This document shows positions 1 to 7,189 of a DNA stretch of 10,876 bases, piece after piece (position 1 is the first letter of the stretch; the number at the start of each line of letters is the position of its first letter). Made by a program: the position numbers and the translations under genes. Source of the DNA: Candidatus Rokuibacteriota bacterium (GTDB lineage: Bacteria; Methylomirabilota; Methylomirabilia; Rokubacteriales; CSP1-6); contig QHRT01000087.1 of NCBI GenBank assembly GCA_003220195.1, positions 43,513-54,388 of the forward strand, in the 5' to 3' direction. The notes under the pieces are model-generated. The model saw only the letters and a list, made by a program, of their open reading frames with translations, was not told where the DNA came from and did not search any database.

Positions 1-606
1 CGGACCCCGATCCTCGACGTTTTTCGGCCTTCGTTTCACGCTCTCTGTCGCGCGTATTTCGGTCTCGAGCTCCGTGGCGTCGCGCACATCCCGCGTGACG
101 GCGCGGTCCTGATCACGCCCAATCATCAGACCTACGCCGATCCTCCGCTCGTCACGATCCCGATCCGCCGGCCCGTGTTCTACATGGCGTGGAGCCGGCT
201 CTTCGGTGTCCCTGGCTTCGGCTGGTTCATCCGCAGGCTGCGCGCGTTCCCCGTCGACGTCGGCGCCGCCGACTCGCGCGCCACGCGCGAGGTCGTCCGG
301 CTGCTCGGCGCCGGCGAGGCCGTGATGATCTTTCCCGAAGGCGAGCGGAGCCGTGACGGGCGCGTCGGCCGCTTCAAGCCCGGCGCGTTCCGGCTGGCGG
401 TCTCGCTCGGCGCGCCGATCTTGCCGGTGACGATCGAAGGAGGCCACGCCGCCTGGCCACCGGGGCGCCCGCTGCCACGACCCGGGCGAATCACGATCAC
501 GTATCACGCGCCGCTGACGGCGCGCGCCTTGCCGTCGCCGCGAGAGGCCGCCGCCGAGCTCGCCGAGCGCACCCGCGCCACGATCATCGCGGGGCTCCGA
601 TCGTGA
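1..606 (+). CDS. plsC: 1-acyl-sn-glycerol-3-phosphate acyltransferase (PlsC family), 5' truncated by window edge
   Basis: Transfers an acyl chain to the sn-2 position of lysophosphatidic acid to make phosphatidic acid at the inner face of the cytoplasmic membrane. The reading frame is open from base 1, and 201 codons are visible before TGA at 604-606. The catalytic HX4D box appears as NHQTYAD (visible residues 41-47, His42 and Asp47), and the second block FPEGERSRDG (111-120) matches the family's substrate-binding FPEGxRS motif. A later block, LPVTIEGG, is also typical. A GTG at 175 lies inside the acyltransferase domain, after the HX4D box, so it cannot be the true start; the start lies upstream of the window. 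Family members are usually 200-260 residues, so only a short N-terminus is missing. It could act on another lysophospholipid, but the fold assignment is firm. The gene converges on the threonine ammonia-lyase with 4 bases between stop codons. Confidence 0.93.
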   Translation, partial: RTPILDVFRPSFHALCRAYFGLELRGVAHIPRDGAVLITPNHQTYADPPLVTIPIRRPVFYMAWSRLFGVPGFGWFIRRLRAFPVDVGAADSRATREVVRLLGAGEAVMIFPEGERSRDGRVGRFKPGAFRLAVSLGAPILPVTIEGGHAAWPPGRPLPRPGRITITYHAPLTARALPSPREAAAELAERTRATIIAGLRS

Positions 607-615
607 CCGGTCACG
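602..615. repeat. 14-bp perfect palindrome spanning two convergent stop codons
   Basis: The 14 bases CGTGACCGGTCACG are a perfect palindrome. They hold the TGA of the acyltransferase gene (604-606) on the + strand and the TGA of the threonine ammonia-lyase gene (611-613) on the - strand. There is no loop and no T-run, so it is a poor intrinsic terminator as it stands. It may be coincidence from two stops facing each other, a protein-binding site, or the tip of a larger structure. Confidence 0.5.
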
Positions 616-1882
616 GCCGTCGCTCCTCCACCCGATAGCCCGCCGACTCCAGCCGGGATTTCAGCCGCTCGATCTGCGGCCGGCCGGACGTCTCGAGCGT
701 CAGCTCGACCTCGGTCTCGCCGATCGCCACCCAGTGGGAGAATGCGCGGTCGTGCTCGATCTGCACGATGTTCGCACGCTCTTCCGCGACCAGCGCCGCG
801 ACGCCGGCGAGGGCGCCCGGACGATCTCGAAGGATCACGCCGAGGCGCACCAGGCGGTCGTCCTGGACGAGGCCGCGCTCGATGATCCTCGAGACCATGG
901 TCACGTCGATGTTGCCGCCGGACAGCACGAGCACGACCGTGGCGCCGCGGAGGCCGAGCGGGCGGTGGAGCAGCGCGGCCAGCGGCGCGGCCCCGGCGCC
1001 TTCCACCACGGTCTTCTCGATCTCGAGCAGGCGCAGCACGGCGTTCGCCAGCTCCTCTTCGGCGACCGTCACGATCTCGTGCACCATCTCTCGCGCGATC
1101 GCGAACGCGTGCGCCCCCACCTCGCGAACCGCGATGCCGTCGGCGATCGTCGCCGCCGCGGCCGCGCGGGTGCGCCGACCGGCTGCGACGGATTTCACCA
1201 TCGCGGGGAGCTTCTCCGACTGAACTCCGACGATCTTCACGGCCGGGCGCCGCGCCTTGATCGCGACCGCGATGCCGGCGATGAGCCCGCCACCGCCGAC
1301 CGGGACGATCACGGCGTCGACGTCCGGACGTTGCTCGAGAAGCTCGAGCCCGAGCGTGCCCTGGCCGGCGATGACGCGGGGATCGTCGAACGGGTGGACG
1401 AACGTGAGGCCGCGCTCGTCGCCGAGCCGGATCGCGTGCTCGCACGCTTCGTCGAAGTCCGCGCCGGCCAGGACGATCTCCGCGCCGTGTCGTCGCGCCG
1501 ACGCCACCTTGATGAGCGGCGCCCACTCCGGCATCACGATGACGGCCGGGATGCCGAGCCGCTCGGCGTGAAATGCGACGGCGAGCCCGTGGTTGCCGGC
1601 GCTGGCCGCGACGACACCGCGGGCGCGCTCGGCGGGCGGGAGCTGCATCAGGAGATTCGCCGCGCCACGCTCCTTGAACGAGCCCGTCATCTGGAGATTT
1701 TCCAGCTTGACGAAGCACCGCGTGCCGGTCAGCTCGGACAGGGGCTCGGAGTGGGCGCAGGGCGTCTCGCGGATCGCGCCGCGGAGCCGCGCGCGCGCCT
1801 GCTCGATGTCGCCGGGCGTGATGGTGGCGTCGGGAGCCGTCAGAACGGGACTTCCGGCCCGCCACGCGCGGGTGTCATCCAT
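611..1882 (-). CDS. ilvA: Threonine ammonia-lyase with C-terminal ACT domain
   Basis: PLP enzyme (fold type II) that deaminates L-threonine to 2-oxobutyrate and ammonia, feeding isoleucine synthesis or threonine breakdown in the cytoplasm. The 423-residue product shows the PLP lysine in GSFKERGAAN (Lys70), the SAGNHG substrate loop (94-99), the glycine loop VGGGGL that holds the PLP phosphate (195-200), and SGGN (321-324), where a conserved residue faces the pyridine ring. Residues about 345-420 read as one ACT domain (VRLGVILRDRPGALAGV and onward), the usual allosteric sensor. The length fits the one-ACT group of about 400-420 residues, shorter than the two-ACT E. coli IlvA (514). The ATG at 1880-1882 is preceded by GGTGGG and lies 43 nt inside the upstream peptidase gene; no other ATG or GTG occurs before the catalytic domain, so the overlap seems real. 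It is probably translated from the same mRNA as that peptidase. A serine/threonine dehydratase role is the main alternative. Confidence 0.93.
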   Translation of the reverse strand: MDDTRAWRAGSPVLTAPDATITPGDIEQARARLRGAIRETPCAHSEPLSELTGTRCFVKLENLQMTGSFKERGAANLLMQLPPAERARGVVAASAGNHGLAVAFHAERLGIPAVIVMPEWAPLIKVASARRHGAEIVLAGADFDEACEHAIRLGDERGLTFVHPFDDPRVIAGQGTLGLELLEQRPDVDAVIVPVGGGGLIAGIAVAIKARRPAVKIVGVQSEKLPAMVKSVAAGRRTRAAAAATIADGIAVREVGAHAFAIAREMVHEIVTVAEEELANAVLRLLEIEKTVVEGAGAAPLAALLHRPLGLRGATVVLVLSGGNIDVTMVSRIIERGLVQDDRLVRLGVILRDRPGALAGVAALVAEERANIVQIEHDRAFSHWVAIGETEVELTLETSGRPQIERLKSRLESAGYRVEERRP

Positions 1883-2754
1883 CCCACCGGCATGAGCGGC
1901 GTCGACTGCGCGTACCCGAGACGGCCGCGCCAGTCGAGCAGGATCAGCCCGCCGCTCCCGCGGCCCTCGTCGACCAGCAGATCGATGGCGACGTGCGCGG
2001 CGTAGTGCGGATCATCCGCCTCTTTCAGGTACTCGAGCGCTCTCCGCGCGAGCACGACACGGATGGTGGCCTCGCCGTCGCCGGTGCACGACACCCCGCC
2101 GATCGTGCTGTCGGCGTAGGTGCCAGCGCCGATCACGGCGCTGTCGCCGACGCGGCCCGGAAGCTTGCCGACCATCCCGCCCGTCGACGTCGCCGCGGCG
2201 ATGGTGCCGTGGCGATCCAGCGCGACCGCCCCCACCGTGCCGCCGCCCGCCGGGACCGCTTGCTTGCGCATCCACTCGGCGTGCTGCGCTCGCCGCCGGT
2301 CGGTGATCAGCTGCTCTGGCGCGCACGCGGGCATGCCGAGACGTCGCGCGAATGCGCTGGCCCCGTCACCGACCAGGAGGACGTGCCGCCGCGACTCGAG
2401 GACGCCGCGCGCCAGCGTGATCGGATTCGCGACGTCGGCGACCGCCGCCACGGCGCCGCAGTCGAGCCGATCGCCTTCCATGATCGAGGCGTCCATCTCG
2501 ATCGTGCCCGCTTCCGTCAGCACCGAGCCACGTCCCGCGTTGAACCGCGGATGATCTTCCAGCACCCGGACCGCCTGCTCGACCGCCTCGAGCGACCGAC
2601 CGCCGCGCTCGAGCACCGCGAAGCCCGCGACGACAGCCGCCCGGATGCCGTCGCGCAACTCCTCGCGACCCTCGCCGGGGTCGGCGCCGGCGCCGCCGTG
2701 GACGATGATGCACGGGACGCGCGGTCCCGCCGGTCGTGTCGGTCCTGGCGTCAT
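1840..2754 (-). CDS. iaaA: Isoaspartyl peptidase / plant-type L-asparaginase (Ntn hydrolase)
   Basis: Self-cleaving N-terminal nucleophile hydrolase that removes beta-aspartyl residues from isoaspartyl dipeptides and also hydrolyses asparagine. With the ATG at 2752-2754 the product has 304 residues; an in-frame ATG at 2785-2787 would add 11. Counting from the longer form, the N-terminal HGGAG is at 30-34, NAGRGSVL at 83-90, and the autocleavage site is GGG-T with Thr184 as nucleophile. TSTGG (200-204, second catalytic Thr202), GRVGDS (211-216, substrate-binding Arg and Asp) and TGDGE (235-239) match the known E. coli IaaA active-site blocks. I prefer the shorter start because the longer one runs into the divergent glycosylase gene and family members begin close to HGGAG; neither start has a good ribosome binding site. 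It is the first gene of a unit with the threonine ammonia-lyase. A glycosylasparaginase-like specificity is possible but less likely. Confidence 0.92.
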   Translation of the reverse strand: MTPGPTRPAGPRVPCIIVHGGAGADPGEGREELRDGIRAAVVAGFAVLERGGRSLEAVEQAVRVLEDHPRFNAGRGSVLTEAGTIEMDASIMEGDRLDCGAVAAVADVANPITLARGVLESRRHVLLVGDGASAFARRLGMPACAPEQLITDRRRAQHAEWMRKQAVPAGGGTVGAVALDRHGTIAAATSTGGMVGKLPGRVGDSAVIGAGTYADSTIGGVSCTGDGEATIRVVLARRALEYLKEADDPHYAAHVAIDLLVDEGRGSGGLILLDWRGRLGYAQSTPLMPVGWMTPARGGPEVPF

Positions 2755-2764
2755 CGTCGTCAGC

Positions 2765-3511
2765 GTGTCACAATTCCGAGCCGCCATCCTGAAACCATCG
2801 TCTCATCGGTCGCTCCGGGAGCTCGGCGCGGCGATCATACGCTGTCGCCGCTGTCCACGGCTCGTCCTCCATCGTGAAGCCGCGGCGGCGGAGCCGCCAC
2901 GCCGGTATCGCGGCCAGTCGTACTGGGCGCGGCCGCTGCCCGGATTCGGCGACCCTCGCGCGAGGCTGCTCCTGATCGGCCTGGCTCCCGCGGCGCATGG
3001 CGGCAACCGTACCGGACGGATCTTCACGGGTGATCAGAGCGGGACGTGGCTGTTCCGCGCGCTCCATCAGGCCGGCTTTGCGAATCAGCCGAGCTCCGAG
3101 CACCGCGACGACGGGCTCACACTCCACGATGCCTACGTGACGGCGACCATCCGGTGCGCGCCGCCGGCGAACAAGCCGGCGCCGGACGAGATCGCCGCGT
3201 GCGCGCCGTATCTCTTGCGAGAGCTCCTGCTGCTCGACCGGGTGAAGGTGGTCGTCGGCCTCGGCCGGATCGGCTGGCAGGCGTATCTGCGAGCGCGCCG
3301 CGCGCTCGCGCTGCCGCGCCCGACGAAGACGGCCGTGTTCGGCCACGGATCCGTGACGACCTTCCCCGACGGGACGACACTGCTCGGGTGCTACCACCCG
3401 AGCCAGCAGAACACGTTCACCGGAAAGCTGACGGAGCCGATGCTGCGCGCCGTGTTCATGACGGCGCGAGAGCTGATTTCCGGCCCGGCGGGGCGTCTCG
3501 AGCGGCGCTAG
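2765..3511 (+). CDS. Family 5 uracil-DNA glycosylase (UdgB type, 4Fe-4S)
   Basis: Cuts uracil, and in this family often hypoxanthine, from deaminated DNA to begin base excision repair. From the GTG at 2765 the product has 248 residues. Four cysteines suited to an iron-sulfur cluster are at 27, 30 (RCRRC), 131 (IRC) and 146 (ACAPY). Motif A is GLAPAAHGGNRTGR (72-85), which lacks the polar Asp/Asn of family 4 enzymes and marks family 5; motif B is HPSQQNTFTG (211-220), also family 5. The start is uncertain: no ATG, GTG or TTG follows before the Cys motif, so GTG 2765 is the last usable one. ATGs at 2705 and 2708 are in frame but would add unlikely residues inside the opposing gene. No convincing ribosome binding site is visible. 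The gene begins only 10 bp from the divergent peptidase, and its TAG overlaps the stop of the HtrA gene. Confidence 0.9.
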   Translation: MSQFRAAILKPSSHRSLRELGAAIIRCRRCPRLVLHREAAAAEPPRRYRGQSYWARPLPGFGDPRARLLLIGLAPAAHGGNRTGRIFTGDQSGTWLFRALHQAGFANQPSSEHRDDGLTLHDAYVTATIRCAPPANKPAPDEIAACAPYLLRELLLLDRVKVVVGLGRIGWQAYLRARRALALPRPTKTAVFGHGSVTTFPDGTTLLGCYHPSQQNTFTGKLTEPMLRAVFMTARELISGPAGRLERR

Positions 3512-4563
3512 TCCGTGAGGTCTGACGGCAGGCGCGGGCGCTCGGATACGGTGAGCGTGAGCTCCCGGGTCTGGCCCTCGCGGTGGATCTTGAGCCGGAT
3601 GCGCTGGCCCGGCTTCAATCCCCTCACCTTGGACGTGTAGTCCTGGTGCGAGCGGATGGGCGTCTTGTCGATCTCCGTCACGATGTCGCCGCCCAGCAAA
3701 TATTCCTCGCCCTGCACCACGACGGAGAGATTCCCTCCGCGAACGCCGGCCTTGTCGGCGGGGCTCCCGTCGTAGACGACCTCGACGAGATAGCCCGACG
3801 TGAGCGGCAGTCGGATGATCGAGCCGAGCCGCGTGTCGACCGCCCGTCCTTGAAGTCCGAGCCACGGACGGATCACGCGACCGGTCTCGCGCAGGTCTCT
3901 GAGAATCGTCTTGGCGGCGTTCACGGGAATCGCGAAGCCGATCGACTGGGCATCTTCCGAGATGAACGTGTTGATCCCGATGACGTGGCCGCAGCGATCG
4001 ACCAGGGGACCACCGGAGTTCCCGGGGTTGATGGGGGCGTCGGTCTGGATCATCGGCTGATCCAACGAGCCGGGCAGGAGCCGGTTCAGGCCGCTCACGA
4101 TCCCGCGCGTCATGGTCTGATCGAGGCCGATCGGGTTGCCGATCGCCAGGACTTCGTCACCCACCCGGAGCACGGACGAATCGCCGAGCCGCGCGGCCGG
4201 CAGCACGTTGCGGACATCGATGCGCAGGAGCGCCACGTCGAGCACCGGGTCGAGCCCCATGGTGCGGGCCGTCATGCGCTCGCCGCTGTCGAGGGTCACC
4301 TGGAGTGACGCCGCGCCGTCGACCACGTGGGCGTTGGTCAGCACCTGCCCGTCCTTGTCGATGATGACGCCCGAGCCGATGATCGTCTCGAACCGGCGCT
4401 GGGGCTTGGCCTTGTTGATCTTCATCGCCTGGATCGACACGACGGAGGGCGACACCCGCTCGAAGAGGTTGGTGAGCGACTCGTTGCACGTCTCGGCGAG
4501 GGCGGTGGCGGGGAGGAGCACGAGCCAACCGAGGACCACCGCAACGCGCATGAAGCGGATCAT
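3508..4563 (-). CDS. HtrA/Deg-type periplasmic serine protease with one PDZ domain
   Basis: ATP-independent serine protease of family S1C, which degrades or refolds damaged exported proteins. The ATG at 4561-4563 gives 351 residues. Residues about 5-23 form a Sec signal peptide ending in TALA, then mature sequence from Glu24. The trypsin-like domain has the full triad: His79 in TNAHV, Asp109 in LDVALL, Ser183 in GNSGGPL, with IGNPIGL and the GFAIPV strand also present. One PDZ domain follows (about 245-341, with SGYLVEV, DGSPADKAG and GGDIVTEID). E. coli DegP is longer with two PDZ domains; one PDZ resembles DegS, but a cleavable signal fits a soluble periplasmic enzyme better. An internal ATG at 4549-4551 would still keep the signal peptide. 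An extension to 4677 is rejected because it precedes the signal. It diverges from the M16 gene across 22 bp. Confidence 0.93.
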   Translation of the reverse strand: MIRFMRVAVVLGWLVLLPATALAETCNESLTNLFERVSPSVVSIQAMKINKAKPQRRFETIIGSGVIIDKDGQVLTNAHVVDGAASLQVTLDSGERMTARTMGLDPVLDVALLRIDVRNVLPAARLGDSSVLRVGDEVLAIGNPIGLDQTMTRGIVSGLNRLLPGSLDQPMIQTDAPINPGNSGGPLVDRCGHVIGINTFISEDAQSIGFAIPVNAAKTILRDLRETGRVIRPWLGLQGRAVDTRLGSIIRLPLTSGYLVEVVYDGSPADKAGVRGGNLSVVVQGEEYLLGGDIVTEIDKTPIRSHQDYTSKVRGLKPGQRIRLKIHREGQTRELTLTVSERPRLPSDLTD

Positions 4564-4573
4564 ACCAGTTCCG

Positions 4574-4579
4574 TATAAT
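4574..4579 (+). promoter_or_regulatory. Perfect -10 hexamer TATAAT in the HtrA/M16 spacer
   Basis: TATAAT stands alone in a GC-rich surround, between the start codons of two divergent genes (4563 on -, GTG 4586 on +). A transcript starting the usual 6-7 bases downstream would begin at or next to the GTG of the M16 gene, giving a leaderless or near-leaderless mRNA. At 17-18 bp spacing the -35 position reads TGAAGC or ATGAAG, which is a weak match. The other strand reads GATTAT over the same bases, a 4/6 match that might serve the protease gene, but this is speculative. Confidence 0.6.
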
Positions 4580-4585
4580 CGGAGC

Positions 4586-7189
4586 GTGGCCCGCATCCTG
4601 AGCGCCTTCGTGTTGATGCTCGCCGCCGTCACGGCCGCGCCGGCCGCCGAGCCAGTGGTCGCCACCACGCTCCCCAACGGTCTCCGGGTGCTGCTGCTCG
4701 AGGATCACCGGAGCCCGCTCGTGAGCTTCCAGGTCTGGTACCGCGTCGGCTCGCGGAACGAATCCCGCGGCGCCACGGGGCTGGCGCATTTTCTCGAGCA
4801 CATGATGTTCAAGGGCACGGCGAAGCACGGGCCCCGGGAGTTCGCCCGGCTCGTCGAAGAAAACGGCGGACGCGACAATGCGTTCACCACGCAGGACGTC
4901 ACGTCGTATTTCGTCGACATCGCGTCGAAGCACCTCGATCTCGTGGTCGACCTCGAGGCCGATCGCCTGCAGAACCTCCTGCTCGATCCGAAGGAGTTCG
5001 AGAGCGAGCGTCAGGTGGTGATCGAGGAGCGCCGGATGCGCACCGAGGACAGTCCGGCGGGGTTCCTCGGCGAGGAGATCAACTCCCTCGCGTTCAAGGC
5101 GCACCCGTATGGCGCGCCGATCATCGGGTGGATGGACGACATCAAGCGCGTGACGATCGACGAGCTGCGCGCGTTCTACAAGACCTACTACGTCCCGAAC
5201 AACGCGCTGGTCGTGGCGGTGGGTGACTTCGACGCCACCCGGCTCCTGGCGCGCATCACCGGCGAGTTCGGCAAGATCCCGCGCGGCCCCGATCCGCCGC
5301 CGGTGACGACGGTGGAGCCACCGCCGAGCGGTGAACGGCGGACGGTGGTGCGCAAGCAAGCGCAGCTGCCGATCGTCGAGATCGCGTATCACGTGCCGAA
5401 CTACCGCTCGGACGACGCCGCGGCGCTCGACTTGCTCTCGTCGATCCTGGCCGTCGGGCGCGCCTCCCGGATCTACCGGCACCTGGTGCACGAGCGCCAG
5501 CTCGCGCTCGACGCCGGCGGTGACTACTCGTACCTGGCGTTCGATCCGAACCTGTTCTGGTTCTGGGCGACGCCGCTCCCCGGCCAGACGCCCGAGGCCC
5601 TGGAAAAAGAGCTCCTGGCCGAAGCGGACCGGTTCCGCCAGGAGCCCGTGACCGACGAGGAGCTCGCGCGCGCGCGAAATCAGATCGAGGCGGCATTCGT
5701 GTTTCAACAAGATTCCGTCCACCGCCGCGCGTCGCTGCTCGCCCGCTTCGAGCTGATCGGCGGCTACGCGCTCGAAGACACGTACCTCTCGCGCATCCGC
5801 GCCGTCACGGCCGCCGACATCACGCGCGTGGCGCGCCGGTGGTTCGACGAGAACAAGAAGAGCGTCGGCATCCTGCTGCCGCTGCCGTGCCTGCTCCTGA
5901 TCGTGATGATCATCGCCCCGATGCCCGGTCCGGCGCCGCTCGCCGCGGGACCGATCGCGCACCGCGAGGTGCTGCCGAACGGCATGATCCTGCTCGTGGC
6001 CGAGCGACCGGCCGTGCCCATCGTCGCGGTGAGGCTCTTCACGCGCGGGGGCTCGGTGCTCGACCCACCGGATCGCGCCGGGCTCGCGAACGTCGTGGGC
6101 GGGCTCTTGACGCGCGGCACGGCGAAGCGCAGCGGACCCGAGCTCGACTCGGCGATCGAGTTCGTCGGTGGAAGTCTGGGAGCGGGCGCCGGCCGGGACG
6201 GGATGCAGGTCTCCCTTTCGGTGCTGAAGAAAGATCTGACGCTCGGCCTCGACCTCATGGGAGAGGTCGTGCTGTCGCCGACGTTCCCCGCGGACGAGCT
6301 GACGCGCCGGATCACGAAGATCCGGGCCGCGATCAAACAGTCGGAGCAGGACCCGCAAGGCGTCGCCGGCCGCGCGCTCGCGCGCCTGATGTTCCCGCAG
6401 CATCCCTACGGCGCGCCGGTCGCGGGAACCCAGGAATCGGTGGCGCGCATCACGCGCGACGACGTGCTGAAGTTCTATCGCGACAACGTCCGGCCCGACA
6501 CGTCGATCGTGGCCGTCGTCGGCGCGGTCACGGTGGACGAGGCGCGCCGCGAGATCGTCGCTCGATTCGGCGGCTGGGCCAGGCCCTCGCTGTCGCCGCC
6601 GGCAATTCCGAGCGCCACGGGACTCCCACCAGCGCGCACCGAGAGCGTGAAGCGCGAGCTGACGCAGACGACGATGATGCTCGGCCGTCCGGCCATCCGC
6701 CAGACCGATCCCGACTACTTTCCCCTCGGGGTCGCGAGCTACGTCCTCGGCGGCGGCTCCACGAGCCGGCTCTACACCCGGGTGCGCGAGCAGAGCGGGC
6801 TCGCGTATTCCGTGTACAGCGCGCTCGCGCCCGCGAAGTACGGCGCGTCGGTCGTCGTCGGCGCGCAGACCCGCACGGCGGAGGTCGGCAAGGTCCTCGA
6901 CCTGATTCGCGCGGAGATGTCCAGGATCGGCCGGGAGCCGGTGACCGACCACGAGCTCGAGCTCGCCAAGTCGTACCTGATCGGGAGTTTTCCGATGCGG
7001 CTCGACACCTCGCGCAAGGTCGCCGACTTCCTCGTCGCCATCGAGGAGCAGGGGCTCGGGCTGGACTACGCGGATCGATACGTCGAGCGGATCGGACGCG
7101 TGACCGCCGCGGACGTGCAACGCGTCGCGGCCCGCTACTTCGCTCCCGACGCCTTCAGCCAGGTCGTCGTGGGCGACGTCTCGCAGTGA
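4586..7189 (+). CDS. Tandem M16 (insulinase-like) zinc peptidase, active plus inactive halves in one chain
   Basis: An exported metallopeptidase of 867 residues made of two M16 units that elsewhere are often two adjacent genes. From GTG 4586 a signal peptide (about 1-21, ending APAA) leads into unit 1 (about 25-432). This has the inverted zinc motif HFLEH (His68, Glu71, His72) and the distal glutamate about 75 residues later in VVIEE (Glu147), so it should be catalytic. Unit 2 (about 450-867) begins with the same REVLPNGM pattern, but the HxxEH position reads LANVVGG, so it cannot bind zinc. It keeps SRLYTRVREQSGLAYSV (around Arg and Tyr), as in non-catalytic M16 partners that shape the clamshell chamber. 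Between them, residues about 427-450 are hydrophobic (LLPLPCLLLIVMIIAPMPG) and look like a left-over signal peptide. Likely substrates are peptides in the periplasm. The GTG start has GGAG only one base away. The stop overlaps the next gene. Confidence 0.92.
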   Translation: MARILSAFVLMLAAVTAAPAAEPVVATTLPNGLRVLLLEDHRSPLVSFQVWYRVGSRNESRGATGLAHFLEHMMFKGTAKHGPREFARLVEENGGRDNAFTTQDVTSYFVDIASKHLDLVVDLEADRLQNLLLDPKEFESERQVVIEERRMRTEDSPAGFLGEEINSLAFKAHPYGAPIIGWMDDIKRVTIDELRAFYKTYYVPNNALVVAVGDFDATRLLARITGEFGKIPRGPDPPPVTTVEPPPSGERRTVVRKQAQLPIVEIAYHVPNYRSDDAAALDLLSSILAVGRASRIYRHLVHERQLALDAGGDYSYLAFDPNLFWFWATPLPGQTPEALEKELLAEADRFRQEPVTDEELARARNQIEAAFVFQQDSVHRRASLLARFELIGGYALEDTYLSRIRAVTAADITRVARRWFDENKKSVGILLPLPCLLLIVMIIAPMPGPAPLAAGPIAHREVLPNGMILLVAERPAVPIVAVRLFTRGGSVLDPPDRAGLANVVGGLLTRGTAKRSGPELDSAIEFVGGSLGAGAGRDGMQVSLSVLKKDLTLGLDLMGEVVLSPTFPADELTRRITKIRAAIKQSEQDPQGVAGRALARLMFPQHPYGAPVAGTQESVARITRDDVLKFYRDNVRPDTSIVAVVGAVTVDEARREIVARFGGWARPSLSPPAIPSATGLPPARTESVKRELTQTTMMLGRPAIRQTDPDYFPLGVASYVLGGGSTSRLYTRVREQSGLAYSVYSALAPAKYGASVVVGAQTRTAEVGKVLDLIRAEMSRIGREPVTDHELELAKSYLIGSFPMRLDTSRKVADFLVAIEEQGLGLDYADRYVERIGRVTAADVQRVAARYFAPDAFSQVVVGDVSQ

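Noticed and set aside
504..1865. Long - strand frame overlapping the threonine ammonia-lyase in another frame
   Set aside because: Arg-rich shadow translation; the overlapping frame carries the complete PLP and ACT motifs.
4136..4585. Upstream extension of the M16 gene to 4136
   Set aside because: It is antisense to the HtrA protease domain and precedes the M16 signal peptide.
4564..4677. N-terminal extension of the HtrA gene to 4677
   Set aside because: It would place 38 residues before a clear signal peptide and overlap the divergent gene's signal sequence.
4157..7120. Very long open frame on the - strand (about 990 codons) opposite the M16 gene
   Set aside because: Its translation is low-complexity, Arg/Asp/His-rich and without recognisable domains, as expected from the antisense of a GC-rich gene; the + strand has clear M16 motifs in both halves.
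5839..7185. Open + strand frame leading into the secreted protein at 7186
   Set aside because: Shadow of M16 unit 2; the product only becomes protein-like (signal peptide) from the GTG at 7186.
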